From: Thermoleophilales bacterium
GTDB lineage: Bacteria; Actinomycetota; Thermoleophilia; Solirubrobacterales; 70-9
Direction: 5' to 3'
Assembly: GCA_020636955.1 (NCBI GenBank)
Contig: JACJWY010000008.1
Span: 1-64,000 of the forward strand
DNA length: 64,000 nucleotides
The notes under the pieces are model-generated. The model saw only the letters and a program-made list of their open reading frames with translations, did no database searches and was not told the DNA's origin. Shown here piece after piece: positions 1 to 8,829 of this stretch. A program made the position numbers and the translations under genes. Numbering within the stretch: the stretch's first letter is position 1; the number at the start of each line of letters is the position of its first letter.

Positions 1-239
1 AGGACCGCGATCGCGACGTTGCGGATCAGGTCATCGGGCAGGCCGAGCGCGTCGATCACGTAGACCAGGGCAACCGTGGCGAAGGTGAAGGAGGTGGTCA
101 GACCGGCCACGATCCCGGCCGGCCGTCGCCTGCCGCCGGTCGCTCCAGCCGAAAGGGCGACCGGCAACACCGGCAACACGCAGGGCGAAACAGCGGTGGC
201 CGCCCCGGCAATGAAGCCGAACAAAATCAGCAGAGCCAT
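1..239 (-). CDS. CcdA/DsbD-type cytochrome c biogenesis membrane protein, N-terminal part
   Basis: Reading the minus strand from the ATG at 239 gives 79 codons open to the window edge. The peptide starts MALLILFGFIAGAATAVSPC, followed by VLPVLPVALSAGATG and a second hydrophobic helix. The N-terminal SPCVLPVLPV block is the hallmark of the CcdA/DsbD transmembrane domain, whose conserved Cys and Pro carry electrons across the membrane to reduce periplasmic thiols. The remaining helices and the second conserved Cys lie outside the window, so completeness cannot be judged. It is divergent from the next gene. Assignment rests on the first helix motif only; a related sulfur-transport or TauE-like protein is less likely. 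Confidence 0.72.
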   Translation of the reverse strand, partial: MALLILFGFIAGAATAVSPCVLPVLPVALSAGATGGRRRPAGIVAGLTTSFTFATVALVYVIDALGLPDDLIRNVAIAV

Positions 240-351
240 GCCTGAAGGTTCGCAAACGGAGGCCTTCCGGATCAATTCGGGCCGGCTGAAAACCCGAAAT
301 TTCTTTCCGGGATGGCCGGAACTTGACCGTGGAAGTAGGGTTTTCTCCAAT

Positions 352-1296
352 ATGCCCGATACCCGGAGTTACGCAAACCTGACCCGTCGATACGCCAAGT
401 TCTCCCTCGCCGGAGTTCTTGCGATGCTGGCCCTCGTGGTCCTCGTGATCGGCGGCAAACCGGAAAGCGCGAGTGCCGCCCCGGTTTCCTGCCCCAAGTT
501 CCGGGTCATGAACAACGACCGGATCGGCAAGGTTTCCTTCCCGGCCGGCTATTACTCGGTCAGCCTGCTTAACGGCAACAAGCTGACCTGTGCCCAGTCG
601 ACCAAGCTCTTCCAGGAGTTCCTGCAGGACTGGGACGGCAAGTTGCGCAGCCCCTGGCGCGTCTACATGAGCGGTAACAAGCGGGTTTTCCGGGCCGGCA
701 ACACCGACAAGGGCTTCACCGCGACTCCCTCCGGCTCCAGCGGCGGTGGTGGCGGCAACTCCGGCCGTTCCTGCCCCAGCTACTTCACGGTGGTCCGCAA
801 CGACAGCATCGGCAGCTTCAAGGTGCCGCGGGGCAAGTACCGCTTCACCCTGATCGACCCGAAGAAGATGACCTGTGCCCAGGCCACCAAGCGGTTCCAG
901 GAGTTTCTGCTCGACTTCGACGGCAGGCTCCCCTACCCGTGGAAGCTGAACCCGATTCTCGGGATCTTCTACAACAGCCTCCACGGCCGGATCGGCTTCA
1001 AGGTGAACAAGGCCTACGGTCCCTCACCGAGCCCGAAGCCTGACCACCGCTTCGCCCGTTGCCCCGCAACCTTCCGCGTGGTCCACAACGACCGGATCGG
1101 TGCCCTCTCACTACCGCGCGGCCCGTACTACATCTATGTGGTCAACGGACTCAGTTGCTCCGGTGCCTCGAACTACTTCCGGCAGTTCCTGAACCGGACC
1201 GACGGACGGCTCCCTGCCCCGTGGCGCCTGAACGTGGCCAAGGCCAAGTTCAACACCGGCGCCGGCGGCATGGCCTTCCGCGTCCAGCACGCCTAG
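352..1296 (+). CDS. Secreted protein with three repeats of an ~80-aa Cys-containing domain
   Basis: 314 aa. The N-terminus has a charged stretch then a strong hydrophobic helix (residues about 18-36) ending in ASAA, a likely signal peptide. The mature part holds three copies of one domain, starting near residues 46, 138 and 237: CPxxFxVxxNDxIGxxxxPxGxY, a second Cys, a helix with FxxFL, then DGxLPxPWxL. Repeats 1 and 2 are separated by a Gly/Ser linker (SGGGGG). The pair of Cys per repeat suggests one disulfide each. No named family is recognised. Transcription converges with the methyltransferase gene, whose stop lies only 22 bases away. The open frame continues upstream to 76, but that part reads as the antisense of the ccdA-like gene, so the ATG at 352 was chosen. 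Confidence 0.75.
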   Translation: MPDTRSYANLTRRYAKFSLAGVLAMLALVVLVIGGKPESASAAPVSCPKFRVMNNDRIGKVSFPAGYYSVSLLNGNKLTCAQSTKLFQEFLQDWDGKLRSPWRVYMSGNKRVFRAGNTDKGFTATPSGSSGGGGGNSGRSCPSYFTVVRNDSIGSFKVPRGKYRFTLIDPKKMTCAQATKRFQEFLLDFDGRLPYPWKLNPILGIFYNSLHGRIGFKVNKAYGPSPSPKPDHRFARCPATFRVVHNDRIGALSLPRGPYYIYVVNGLSCSGASNYFRQFLNRTDGRLPAPWRLNVAKAKFNTGAGGMAFRVQHA

Positions 1297-1318
1297 AAGA
1301 AGTCCCGGATTTCGCGGG

Positions 1319-2320
1319 TTAAGCCGCCCGGATCACAGCAATCGGGCCGGGGCCCTGGCTGATCGGCCGGGGTTCGAGCCCGGCAGCGCGGATCCACTCG
1401 CCGATCTCGGCCTCGGTCCAGGTCCAGCCGCCTTCGTTTTCGATCACCATCATTGGAGTGAAGCTGGCGACGCCCGGAGGCGAGGTCCGGCCCTCGTCGA
1501 TCACCCATTCGTAGATGACCAGCGAACCGCCGGGGGCGAGCAGACCGGCCGCCTCGCGGATGATCCGCTCGTTTTCCTCGGCCGGATGGTCATGCAGGAT
1601 GTTCGAAACGAGGACGTAGTCCCACTCTTCCCCCTCCGGCCTTCCGAACCGCGGCTGGTCAATGTCCCCGGCGACGAAGTCGAGCTCCGGATGGCGCTCT
1701 TTGAGGACCGGCTCCGCGCCTGGCAGATCGAGGACGGTCGCCTCAAGTCCGTCCACGGCCTTGACCAGATTGGCCGAATGGGAGCCCGCCCCGCCGCCGA
1801 CGTCAAGTAGTCGTCCGGGCTTTTCGAGGCTGGCCAGTTCCGGCAGATCGCCGCCGTAGAGCCGGCAGAGATCGTCCAGCGCCCGAAGAAAATCGTGAGC
1901 CTGCTCCGGGTCGTTCTCGAGCCGGTCGCGCCAGGCCCGGGTCTGGGTGTGGCCGGTGCGGACAGCGGCCGGCATCTCGGCCCAGAGCTTGTAAAAGAAC
2001 CATTCCTTGCGGGCGATCATCGCGACCGATTCGGGATGCTCGTCGGCCAGCAGCTCGCCGTTGGGGGTCAGGCTGAAGGTCTCGCCTTCACGCTGGATCA
2101 GGCCGAAGGTGACGAGGCCGGAGAGCAGGCCCATGGTGCCGCGGGGGTCGGTGCCGAGCGCGGCCGTGATCCCCTCCAGGTTGCGGGGCGAGCCGTAAAG
2201 CAGGTTCGGCAGGCCGACCTCGACCGCGGTCCCGATCAGGGCTGACTGCTGATAGGAGGTGAACTGATCGGCGACCTCGTAGGCACTGCCGGCGTCGCCG
2301 CTTCTTTCGCTTCCACTCAT
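1319..2320 (-). CDS. SAM-dependent O-methyltransferase (methyltransf_2 family)
   Basis: 333 aa. The N-terminal half (residues about 15-105) looks like the winged-helix dimerisation domain of plant-type and antibiotic O-methyltransferases. The C-terminal Rossmann domain begins with LLDVGGGAGSHS near residue 170 (SAM motif I) and continues with the acidic post-motif region, SNILHDHP and the GGSLVIYEW strand. SNILHDHP matches the LH(D/N)W-type site that carries the catalytic His in this family. The start codon overlaps the stop of the upstream FAD oxidoreductase gene by 4 bases, so the two are coupled. It is the last gene of the long catabolic run. The methyl acceptor is unknown; a hydroxylated ring or phenolic intermediate would fit but is inference. 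Confidence 0.85.
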   Translation of the reverse strand: MSGSERSGDAGSAYEVADQFTSYQQSALIGTAVEVGLPNLLYGSPRNLEGITAALGTDPRGTMGLLSGLVTFGLIQREGETFSLTPNGELLADEHPESVAMIARKEWFFYKLWAEMPAAVRTGHTQTRAWRDRLENDPEQAHDFLRALDDLCRLYGGDLPELASLEKPGRLLDVGGGAGSHSANLVKAVDGLEATVLDLPGAEPVLKERHPELDFVAGDIDQPRFGRPEGEEWDYVLVSNILHDHPAEENERIIREAAGLLAPGGSLVIYEWVIDEGRTSPPGVASFTPMMVIENEGGWTWTEAEIGEWIRAAGLEPRPISQGPGPIAVIRAA

Positions 2321-3966
2321 GCGTTCTTCCTCAACTCTCTGGTCGCCCGCAGGGCGTCTTTCATCAGAGCGGCCTGGGCCTTCAGCTTCTCACCCCGGCG
2401 TCGCTTGCCAAGGCCCAGTCGCTCGAGGATGACCCCGGCCGCGTTTCTTCCCGGCATGCCGGTGATCCCGCCGCCGGGATGGGTTCCGGCCCCGGTCAAA
2501 AACAGTCCGTCGATCGGGGTTGCGTACCCGGACAGGTTGACCGAGGGTCGCATCGCCATCAACTGGTCGATGCTCATCTCGATGTGGTTCGGGTTGGCCC
2601 CGGGGTTGCCGTGGCGCTCGACCCACTCCAGCGGCCCGGTCATCTTCTTCTCGACCGCCGTCATCTCCCAGCCGAGCGCTTTCTCGGCCGTCTTCCAGGT
2701 CAGATCCGAGGCCTCCTCGAGCAGGGCCTGATCCCACTTGCCCTGTTCCGGAGTCCACGGGACGAAAGTTGAAAGCCAGACCACACCCTGGCCTTCCGGC
2801 GCCCAGCCCGATTCAAGGGTCGAGGGGAAGGCGATCATCACCGGGGGCCGCTCCGGCAACTGGCCGAGGCCGAGGCTTGAGAACGCCTTGGCGATGTCGG
2901 TGCCGGTATTGGCCGAGAGCATGAAGGCCTTCTCCATGCCCTCGGGGCCGTTTACCCTCGGCACCTCATTGATCACCGCGTCCACCTTGAGTTCGGATAC
3001 GTTGTGCTGGCTGAAGTGGATCCGCCGGACCTCGGCGAGGAGCGGGGCCGGGACCTGGCTTTCGTCCATCAGGCCAAGGAAGAGTCGGCGGGCATCAATC
3101 GCTGATACGACCGCCTTGCCCGCCTCATATCGCTCACCGCCCGCGATCACCGCGGTCGCCCTTCCTCCGGCCGAACCTGCCCTGCTGGTCTCGACCTTCT
3201 CGGCCGGAGCGTTCAAGATGAGCTCTCCGCCGGCGTCCTCGAGGCAACGGACCAGGGCATCGACCGTTCCCCTTGAACCTCCGGCCGGCCGGATCGCGGG
3301 GTGACCATGTGAGGCAGCGAGGAAGAGCGCGCCGGCCCCGGTCCCGGGGGCCTGCGGCGGTTGCTGGGAGTGGGCCGCCCAGTGATCCAGCGGTCCCCGC
3401 AGCCGGTCATCTCCGAGGGCCGCCTCGGTCACCGCGGTAGCCGGAGCGAACAGCGCCTGCATCAGGCGGGCGCCCTCGGCCCCGAGGGTGAGGTCGGCGA
3501 TCGAAGCAAGGGAGCGAAGCGAGGGTGGCGGGCCGTTCTCGGTCTGGCCGAGCACCCCCATGGCAGCGGTCGACCACTTCGAGAAGTTCCGGTAGCGCTC
3601 CGCCTCTGCGCGGCCCAGAAGTTCGGCCAGAGCTTCAACCGTCTTCTCCAGAGAATTCCAGAAGGGCAGGCCGGTCCCGTCATCGCAGGGGGCGAAAAGG
3701 AACTCTTCCCGCTCGTGGAAATGCAATCCGTACTTCGACTCGAGCTCGAGATCCCCGGCCACGCCGCTACCGCGGATGCCGCCGTGCTCGTAGGCGCCGA
3801 GTTCCAGCCGGTTGCCCGATGGCTGATCCTCGGTGTAAATGCAACCACCGGGGGAATGCGAGGATTCGAGCACGGTGACCGAAAGCCCGGCCCGGGCCAG
3901 GTAGGCACCACAGACCAGCCCGTTGTGCCCGGCCCCGATCAGGACGACGTCACTGGTTCTTGACAT
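2317..3966 (-). CDS. FAD-dependent oxidoreductase, phytoene desaturase/PYROXD2-like
   Basis: 549 aa. The N-terminus has the dinucleotide-binding fingerprint VLIGAGHNGLVCGAYLARAG (GxGxxG) followed by an acidic residue after LESSHSPGG. The C-terminus has the family signature LTGAGTHPGGGITGMPGRNA, which lines the FAD site in carotenoid desaturase-like amine-oxidase-fold enzymes. Length fits the PYROXD2/CrtI-like branch. No other carotenoid gene is nearby, so a carotenoid role is unlikely; oxidation of a ring or amine intermediate of the local pathway is a more natural guess. The gene lies 3 bases after the upstream amidohydrolase and overlaps the methyltransferase by 4 bases. Confidence 0.85.
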   Translation of the reverse strand: MSRTSDVVLIGAGHNGLVCGAYLARAGLSVTVLESSHSPGGCIYTEDQPSGNRLELGAYEHGGIRGSGVAGDLELESKYGLHFHEREEFLFAPCDDGTGLPFWNSLEKTVEALAELLGRAEAERYRNFSKWSTAAMGVLGQTENGPPPSLRSLASIADLTLGAEGARLMQALFAPATAVTEAALGDDRLRGPLDHWAAHSQQPPQAPGTGAGALFLAASHGHPAIRPAGGSRGTVDALVRCLEDAGGELILNAPAEKVETSRAGSAGGRATAVIAGGERYEAGKAVVSAIDARRLFLGLMDESQVPAPLLAEVRRIHFSQHNVSELKVDAVINEVPRVNGPEGMEKAFMLSANTGTDIAKAFSSLGLGQLPERPPVMIAFPSTLESGWAPEGQGVVWLSTFVPWTPEQGKWDQALLEEASDLTWKTAEKALGWEMTAVEKKMTGPLEWVERHGNPGANPNHIEMSIDQLMAMRPSVNLSGYATPIDGLFLTGAGTHPGGGITGMPGRNAAGVILERLGLGKRRRGEKLKAQAALMKDALRATRELRKNA

Positions 3967-3969
3967 CGC

Positions 3970-5394
3970 TTACTTCCCTTCTTCGAAATCCAGGGGGCCG
4001 GCGTAAGCCGACTCGCCCTTCATGTCACCGCGAATCGCCAGATCCCGGGCGGCCGCCCGGGCCTCGGAGGCCAGAGCCGTTCGGCCCACCCCGACGGTCT
4101 CGGCCCCGGTTACCCGGAGCCTGCCGTCGACCCAGACCTCGGAGACGCTGCGCGGAGTAGCGCCGTAGACAATCTGCTGGAAGGGATCGTGGAGCACCGC
4201 AAGTTCTGGACCGTTGCCATCAAGCAGCACCACGTCGGCCCGCTTGCCTGCCTCGAGGCTGCCGATCTCCTGCTCCATGCCCAAAGCCCTCGCACCACCG
4301 ATGGTTGCCATCTCCAACACCTGCGGCGCGGTCATCGCGACCGCCTGGAGGTGATGGACCTTCTGCAGCAGGGCGGCGGTCTTGATCGCTCCGAACATGT
4401 CCTGCGAATCGTTGCTGGCGGCGCCATCGGTGCCGATCCCGATCCGGACGCCCTCCCTGAGCAGTCGCGGCACCGGGCAGACCCCGGAGGCGAGGATCAT
4501 GTTGGCGACCGGGTTGTGGGCGACTGCGACATCCTTCGAGGCGAGCAGGCCGATGTCGGTTTCCGAGCACCAGATACAGTGGCCGGCGATCACCTCGTGG
4601 TCGAGCATTCCCGAGCGGCCGGCATGCTGAATGGTCGAGGCGCCGTGGAGCAGGGTGGATTCGGTGACTTCTTCCCGCACCTCGGCCAGATGCGTGTGGA
4701 TCGCCCAGCCATTCTCTTTGGCGGCGGCGATCGTCCGCTGGAAAAGTTCGTCACTCATGCCAAGCACGGTGCCGACCCCGATCCGGAAGTCGATCAGCTC
4801 CTCCGGGGCGATGCGATCGGCCAGCGCTTCGTGTTCGTTCATGAAGACATCCGCGTCGGGCGAGCCCTCGTAGGTATCTTCGGCGCCGAAGCTGACCACG
4901 CCCCGCATCCCGAATTCGGAAAGACCGTCGACCGCGCCGAGCGAAGCGAGCGAGCCGAGATTGCGGTGACAGCACATGTCGTTGACCGTGGTGATGCCGG
5001 ACTCGAGCATCTCGACCGCCTTGAGCCGGGTCCCGAGCGCGACATCTTCCCGGGTGATGTTGATGCCGGCCGGGTTTACCACTCGCTCGAACCACTCCCA
5101 GAGGACCGCCGTTTCCCCCATGCCGGTGATCAGGCCCTCGGTCAGGTGGGTGTGGGCGTTGATGAAGCCGGGCAGGACGATGCCGTTGCCGTCACCGACC
5201 ACGGTCGCTCCCGGGTTCACGGCGAGCAGGTCGGCCGCCGGACCGACCGCGAGGAGCCTTCCGGATTCATCGAAGGAAACGGCGGCATCCCGCAGGGCAC
5301 CTTGCGGGCCCATGGTCAGGACCCAGGCACCACGGACGATGGTCACCCCGGCGCCGGACATGGGTGCTGCGTCGGCTTCGGTTTCGCCGCTCAT
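3970..5394 (-). CDS. Amidohydrolase of the ATZ/TRZ/SsnA group (deaminase or chlorohydrolase type)
   Basis: 474 aa, a metal-dependent TIM-barrel hydrolase. Visible ligands are the HxH after strand 1 (NAHTHLTEG), the His-Glu region HTHLAEVREE, GHCIW, and the Asp-bearing GTDGAASNDSQDMF. This set is typical of mononuclear-metal enzymes that deaminate or dechlorinate N-heterocycles: S-adenosylhomocysteine/methylthioadenosine deaminase, guanine deaminase, atrazine and melamine hydrolases, SsnA. The C-terminal beta-sandwich motif ADVVLLDGNGP is present. It overlaps the ABC permease gene by 4 bases, so transport and deamination are coupled genetically. The substrate cannot be read from sequence; I infer an amino- or oxo-substituted ring brought in by the neighbouring importer. 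Confidence 0.87.
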   Translation of the reverse strand: MSGETEADAAPMSGAGVTIVRGAWVLTMGPQGALRDAAVSFDESGRLLAVGPAADLLAVNPGATVVGDGNGIVLPGFINAHTHLTEGLITGMGETAVLWEWFERVVNPAGINITREDVALGTRLKAVEMLESGITTVNDMCCHRNLGSLASLGAVDGLSEFGMRGVVSFGAEDTYEGSPDADVFMNEHEALADRIAPEELIDFRIGVGTVLGMSDELFQRTIAAAKENGWAIHTHLAEVREEVTESTLLHGASTIQHAGRSGMLDHEVIAGHCIWCSETDIGLLASKDVAVAHNPVANMILASGVCPVPRLLREGVRIGIGTDGAASNDSQDMFGAIKTAALLQKVHHLQAVAMTAPQVLEMATIGGARALGMEQEIGSLEAGKRADVVLLDGNGPELAVLHDPFQQIVYGATPRSVSEVWVDGRLRVTGAETVGVGRTALASEARAAARDLAIRGDMKGESAYAGPLDFEEGK

Positions 5395-6215
5395 GCCCCC
5401 TCCTCGACTTCAAGGTGGAGGCCCTCGCCCTCGGTCTCACGAGATTCGTAGTACCAGGGCAAGAGCAGCCGCTCCAGCAAGGTGACGATCAAGAAGAGCA
5501 GGATGCCGATCAGGGCCAGGGTGAAGATCACCGCGAACATGTCGGTGGTCGCGGTCTGGTTGTTGAGGACCAGAATCAGGTAACCGAGACCTTCGGAGGC
5601 CCCGACCCACTCGGCGAACACCGCGCCGATCACCGAGAGAGCGGCAGCGACCTTCAGACCGGAAAAGAGGAAGGGCAGGGCCGCCGGAAGCTGTGCCTTG
5701 CGGAAGCGCTGCCAGGCGTTCGCCTTCAGGGTCTTGAGCAGGTTGAGCAGCTCCGGTTCAGCGGCCCTGAGGCCGTCGATCGTATTGACGGCGATCGGGA
5801 AGAAGCTGACCAGCACGATCACGATCACCTTCGGCTGCATCTCGAAACCGAACCAGATGATCAAGAGCGGCGCGATGGCCGGGATCGGCACCATCTGCGA
5901 GACGACCAGCCACGGGTAGATCGCCCTCTCAACGGTGCGGGAACTGCGAATCAGTACTGCCAGGCCGACCCCGAGCAGGATCGCGAAGAAGAATCCGATC
6001 AGGATCTCCTTGATCGTGACCCAGGCGTTGTCGATCAGCAGCTGCCGGTTCTCCCAGATCGACCTGGCCACGTCGGTCGGCGGCGGCAGGGTCGATTCCT
6101 TGATGTTTCCCACCACCGTGTAGAGCTGCCAGGCGGCCAGCACGAAGATCGCAAAAAGCAGCGGCGGGAGCACCGTCGCGGCAACGCGGCGGGAGCGGGT
6201 TCCTCTGGCGAACAT
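5391..6215 (-). CDS. ABC transporter permease (SsuC/TauC/ThiX type)
   Basis: 274 aa, six or so hydrophobic helices, with the EAA-type cytoplasmic loop around TLKANAWQRFRKAQLPAALP (residues about 163-182), which docks on the ATPase. Belongs to the BPD_transp_1 permeases used for nitrate, sulfonates, taurine and pyrimidine precursors. Start overlaps the last base of the ATPase gene, and its end overlaps the next amidohydrolase by 4 bases. Together with the genes at 6215-7039 and 7054-8094 it forms a complete importer. The sequence alone does not tell which substrate is carried. Confidence 0.92.
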   Translation of the reverse strand: MFARGTRSRRVAATVLPPLLFAIFVLAAWQLYTVVGNIKESTLPPPTDVARSIWENRQLLIDNAWVTIKEILIGFFFAILLGVGLAVLIRSSRTVERAIYPWLVVSQMVPIPAIAPLLIIWFGFEMQPKVIVIVLVSFFPIAVNTIDGLRAAEPELLNLLKTLKANAWQRFRKAQLPAALPFLFSGLKVAAALSVIGAVFAEWVGASEGLGYLILVLNNQTATTDMFAVIFTLALIGILLFLIVTLLERLLLPWYYESRETEGEGLHLEVEEGA

Positions 6216-7039
6216 CAGATCTGTTCCTCCAGGGTCGGCCGGTCATCGACGAAGAGTCCGCCCCCCGCGGCTGCTTCCTCCAAAGGCCGGAGCAGTTTCT
6301 GCTTGAGCAGCAGGAATTCCGGAGTCATGGTGATCTCCGGCTTCCTCGGACGGGCGAGGCTCACGTCAACTTCGAGTGAGACGCGGCCCGGACGGCCGGA
6401 CATCACGTAGACCCGGTCGGAAAGGTAGATCGCCTCTTCGACGTCGTGGGTTACGAAAAGGATGGTCTTGCGGTCCTCCTGCCAGACGTCGAGCAGCCAC
6501 TCCTGCATGTTCGCCCTGGTCAGAGCATCGAGCGCCCCGAAGGGCTCGTCGAGCAGCATCACATCACGGCCTGCGAGAAAGGTCCTGAGCAGGGCGGCGC
6601 GCTGCTTCATGCCTCCGGAAAGTTTGGCCGGCCAGTGCTTCTCGAACCCGGCCAGTCCGAAACGCTCGAATTCGGCAAGCGCCCGCTTGTGCGCCTCCTT
6701 CTTTCGGACCCCGTTCAGTTCGAGACCGAGCGTCGTGTTGTCGAGCACGGTCCGCCACGGCATGAGGCAGTCACGTTGCGGCATGTAACCGACCGAGCCG
6801 AGCAGCTCGTCGGGTTGGCGGCCGTCGAGCAGCACCTTGCCGCCCGACGGCCGGATCAGCCCGGCGATGATGTTGAAGAGGGTCGACTTGCCGCAGCCCG
6901 AAGGGCCCACGATCGAAACGAACTCTCCCGCACCTATCTCGATGCCGACGTCCTTCAGGGCGGTGACATTCTCGCCGCCGCCGGCGCCGCGATAGGTCTT
7001 GGAAAGACCCTCGATCCTGAGTTTCGAACCTGCCTGCAA
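6215..7039 (-). CDS. ABC transporter ATP-binding protein (SsuB/TauB/ThiZ type)
   Basis: 274 aa. Walker A GPSGCGKST near residue 44, Q-loop in GYMPQRD, signature LSGGMKQR near residue 141, Walker B VMLLDEPFGALD near residue 160, and switch His in FVTHDVEEA. This order is standard for ABC import ATPases. A short C-terminal tail follows the nucleotide-binding domain. It sits 14 bases after the substrate-binding lipoprotein gene and abuts the permease gene. Confidence 0.94.
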   Translation of the reverse strand: MQAGSKLRIEGLSKTYRGAGGGENVTALKDVGIEIGAGEFVSIVGPSGCGKSTLFNIIAGLIRPSGGKVLLDGRQPDELLGSVGYMPQRDCLMPWRTVLDNTTLGLELNGVRKKEAHKRALAEFERFGLAGFEKHWPAKLSGGMKQRAALLRTFLAGRDVMLLDEPFGALDALTRANMQEWLLDVWQEDRKTILFVTHDVEEAIYLSDRVYVMSGRPGRVSLEVDVSLARPRKPEITMTPEFLLLKQKLLRPLEEAAAGGGLFVDDRPTLEEQI

Positions 7040-7053
7040 GTCAATCCTCCTTG

Positions 7054-8094
7054 CTATTCCCCGCCCTCGTTGGGCTGGGTGAACTCGGTGGTCGCGTAAC
7101 GATCCGGCGAAATCGGCTCGGACGCCAGGTCGTTGTCAACCATGAACGTGGAGAGTGACTCCAGGTTCTTCTTGTTGAACTGACCGAAGGTGTCGGCCGG
7201 GCCGAAATACGGGATGTAGGCGTCAAACACCTTCTCCTGCAGCCCCTTGTCGAGACCCTGGGTCTGGGCCAGCAGGGCGCTCAGTGCTTCCTGCGGATCG
7301 TTCAGGGCATCCTGGTAACCCTTGACCGTCGCATCGACGAAGCCCTGCATCAGGTCGGGGTTGTCGCCGATCTTCGACTCGGTCGAGAAGACGACCAGGC
7401 CCGGGTACGACGGCCCGCCGTTCTCGTCCAGCGGGAAGGACTTGGTCGGATAACCGTCCGCCTCGACCTGAACCCCGTCGGCCGGGATGAATCCGGTGAA
7501 AGCCGAGACCTTGCCGGCTTCCAGCGACTGGACCCCGTTGAACCCGATCGTGACCACGTTGGCATCGTCCGGGTTGCCGCCGGCGTCCTTCATGATCGTG
7601 TTCAGAATCGCGGTGTCGGACGGCACACCGGTGATTCCGACCGTCTTGCCTTCAAGCTGCTTCGGGTCGGTGATGTTGTCCTTCTCGAGGGTGATCAGGC
7701 CACCCGGGGGACGCTGCAGCAGCGCCATGATGCCCTGCGCCTCGCGGCCGTCACTGATCTGGGTTGCCAGGTCGATGCCGTCGGCGATTCCGAAGTCGGC
7801 CTTGCCGGCGTCGATCAGCTTCAGGGTGTCGGCGGTTGAGGTCGGCTCGATGATCTTCAGGTTGATGCCGTTGTCCTCGTAGTAACCCTTCTGCATCGCT
7901 TCGTAGATTCCGGCGTGAACCGCGCCTGGAATGAAGTCGAGCACGAGGGTCGCATCCTGAGTACCACCGGCGCTACCCGATCCGGAGTCGCCCGAGTCGT
8001 CATCGCTTGAGCCGCAGGCGGCGACGCCGACCGCAAGGGCCATGGTTGCCGCCAGCAGCAACATGATCTTTTTCCAACTTGTCGTGAACTTCAT
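7054..8094 (-). CDS. ABC substrate-binding lipoprotein, NMT1/THI5-like
   Basis: 346 aa from the ATG at 8094, which has AGAGG just upstream; an in-frame start further up (8154) would put 20 odd residues before the signal peptide. The N-terminus MKFTTSWKKIM plus hydrophobic stretch ends in the lipobox VAAC followed by GSSDDD, so it is a membrane-anchored lipoprotein. The mature part begins LVLDFIPGAVHAGIYEAMQK and has DTLKLIDAGKADFGIADGID, the pattern of NMT1/THI5-like binding proteins that bind pyrimidine-like rings, formylaminopyrimidine or related small molecules. This supports a heterocyclic ligand for the cluster but does not identify it. A 69-base gap separates it from the upstream aldolase-like gene; no clear terminator or promoter is seen there. 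Confidence 0.9.
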   Translation of the reverse strand: MKFTTSWKKIMLLLAATMALAVGVAACGSSDDDSGDSGSGSAGGTQDATLVLDFIPGAVHAGIYEAMQKGYYEDNGINLKIIEPTSTADTLKLIDAGKADFGIADGIDLATQISDGREAQGIMALLQRPPGGLITLEKDNITDPKQLEGKTVGITGVPSDTAILNTIMKDAGGNPDDANVVTIGFNGVQSLEAGKVSAFTGFIPADGVQVEADGYPTKSFPLDENGGPSYPGLVVFSTESKIGDNPDLMQGFVDATVKGYQDALNDPQEALSALLAQTQGLDKGLQEKVFDAYIPYFGPADTFGQFNKKNLESLSTFMVDNDLASEPISPDRYATTEFTQPNEGGE

Positions 8095-8163
8095 GGGTCC
8101 TCTCTTTTTGTCAGTTCGAAATACCCGCGCGGCATCCGGCCCAGGCGAGCTCACAGCGATCCG

Positions 8164-8829
8164 TCAAGAATCTCCTCCATACCTCCATCGCATCCAGGCC
8201 CAGGCCCGGGTCGTTTCCTTTTCGAACCACCTGGCCCGCGGCTCCAGGATTTCGGCCCTCCAACCGTCCTCCTCAGCGAGCCCGTCACCGACCAGGCACC
8301 TCTCCTCCAGAAAGCGGGCACGGACGACCGCTTCGGCCAGGTTCCGGCCGGTAGCGATCGCGCCGTTTCCGCGGATCAAAAGACAATTCGCATCACCGAG
8401 GTCGGCAGCGACCTCACGACCGGCGGCTCCGTCGGTGACCAGGTCGGTCCTTCCGCAAAGCGAGACCTCGCCGGCCAGCCCGCCGAGGCCGTGGACCAGC
8501 GGCGGGATCAGGCCCCCGCTCCCGGCCCTGACCGCGGCCGGCGAGTGGGTGCGGCAGATCGCGTTCACGTCATCCCGGGCCGCGTAGACAGCGGCATGCA
8601 TCGGGGTTTCGAGCGGCACGTCAGTGGCGCCATCCTTGGCCTCTCCCGCGGCGTCGACCCGGTGGATGTCTTCCGCGGCGGCACCGCCCAGCGGCCGGGT
8701 GGCCGTGATCAGGAAGCCGTCACCCTCCCGGGCCGAAACATGACCGAAGGCTTCGACCAGGCCGGCCCGGGAGATGATCCGGGCGGCCTCGGCGACTTCG
8801 GCGGCGGATGTCGTGGCGTCGGCGTTCAC
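8164..8829 (-). CDS. Class II aldolase/adducin-family protein with degenerate metal site
   Basis: 221 aa from a GTG that directly follows the stop of the DUF1989 gene. Family features: GHVSAREGDGFLIT near the N-terminus, ETPMHAAVY, ICRTHSPAAVRAG, and LLIRGNGAIATGRN near the C-terminus. In zinc aldolases of this family (fuculose-phosphate aldolase, RhaD) the metal is held by the two His of an HTH motif and one His in an NHG or GHG motif. Here these read RTH and GNG, so two of the three ligands are replaced, while the Glu of ETPMH remains. It may act without zinc or as a decarboxylase- or adducin-like protein. Its place in the run suggests a role in carbon-chain breakdown, which is inference. 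Confidence 0.85.
   Translation of the reverse strand: MNADATTSAAEVAEAARIISRAGLVEAFGHVSAREGDGFLITATRPLGGAAAEDIHRVDAAGEAKDGATDVPLETPMHAAVYAARDDVNAICRTHSPAAVRAGSGGLIPPLVHGLGGLAGEVSLCGRTDLVTDGAAGREVAADLGDANCLLIRGNGAIATGRNLAEAVVRARFLEERCLVGDGLAEEDGWRAEILEPRARWFEKETTRAWAWMRWRYGGDS

Noticed and set aside
76..351. Upstream extension of the triple-repeat protein frame
   Set aside because: It is antisense to the clear CcdA-like N-terminus (1-239) and lacks a start with a Shine-Dalgarno sequence; ATG 352 precedes the signal peptide.
323..351. TTGACC-N17-TCCAAT as a promoter for the 352 gene
   Set aside because: The -10 would touch the ATG itself, so transcription would start inside the gene.
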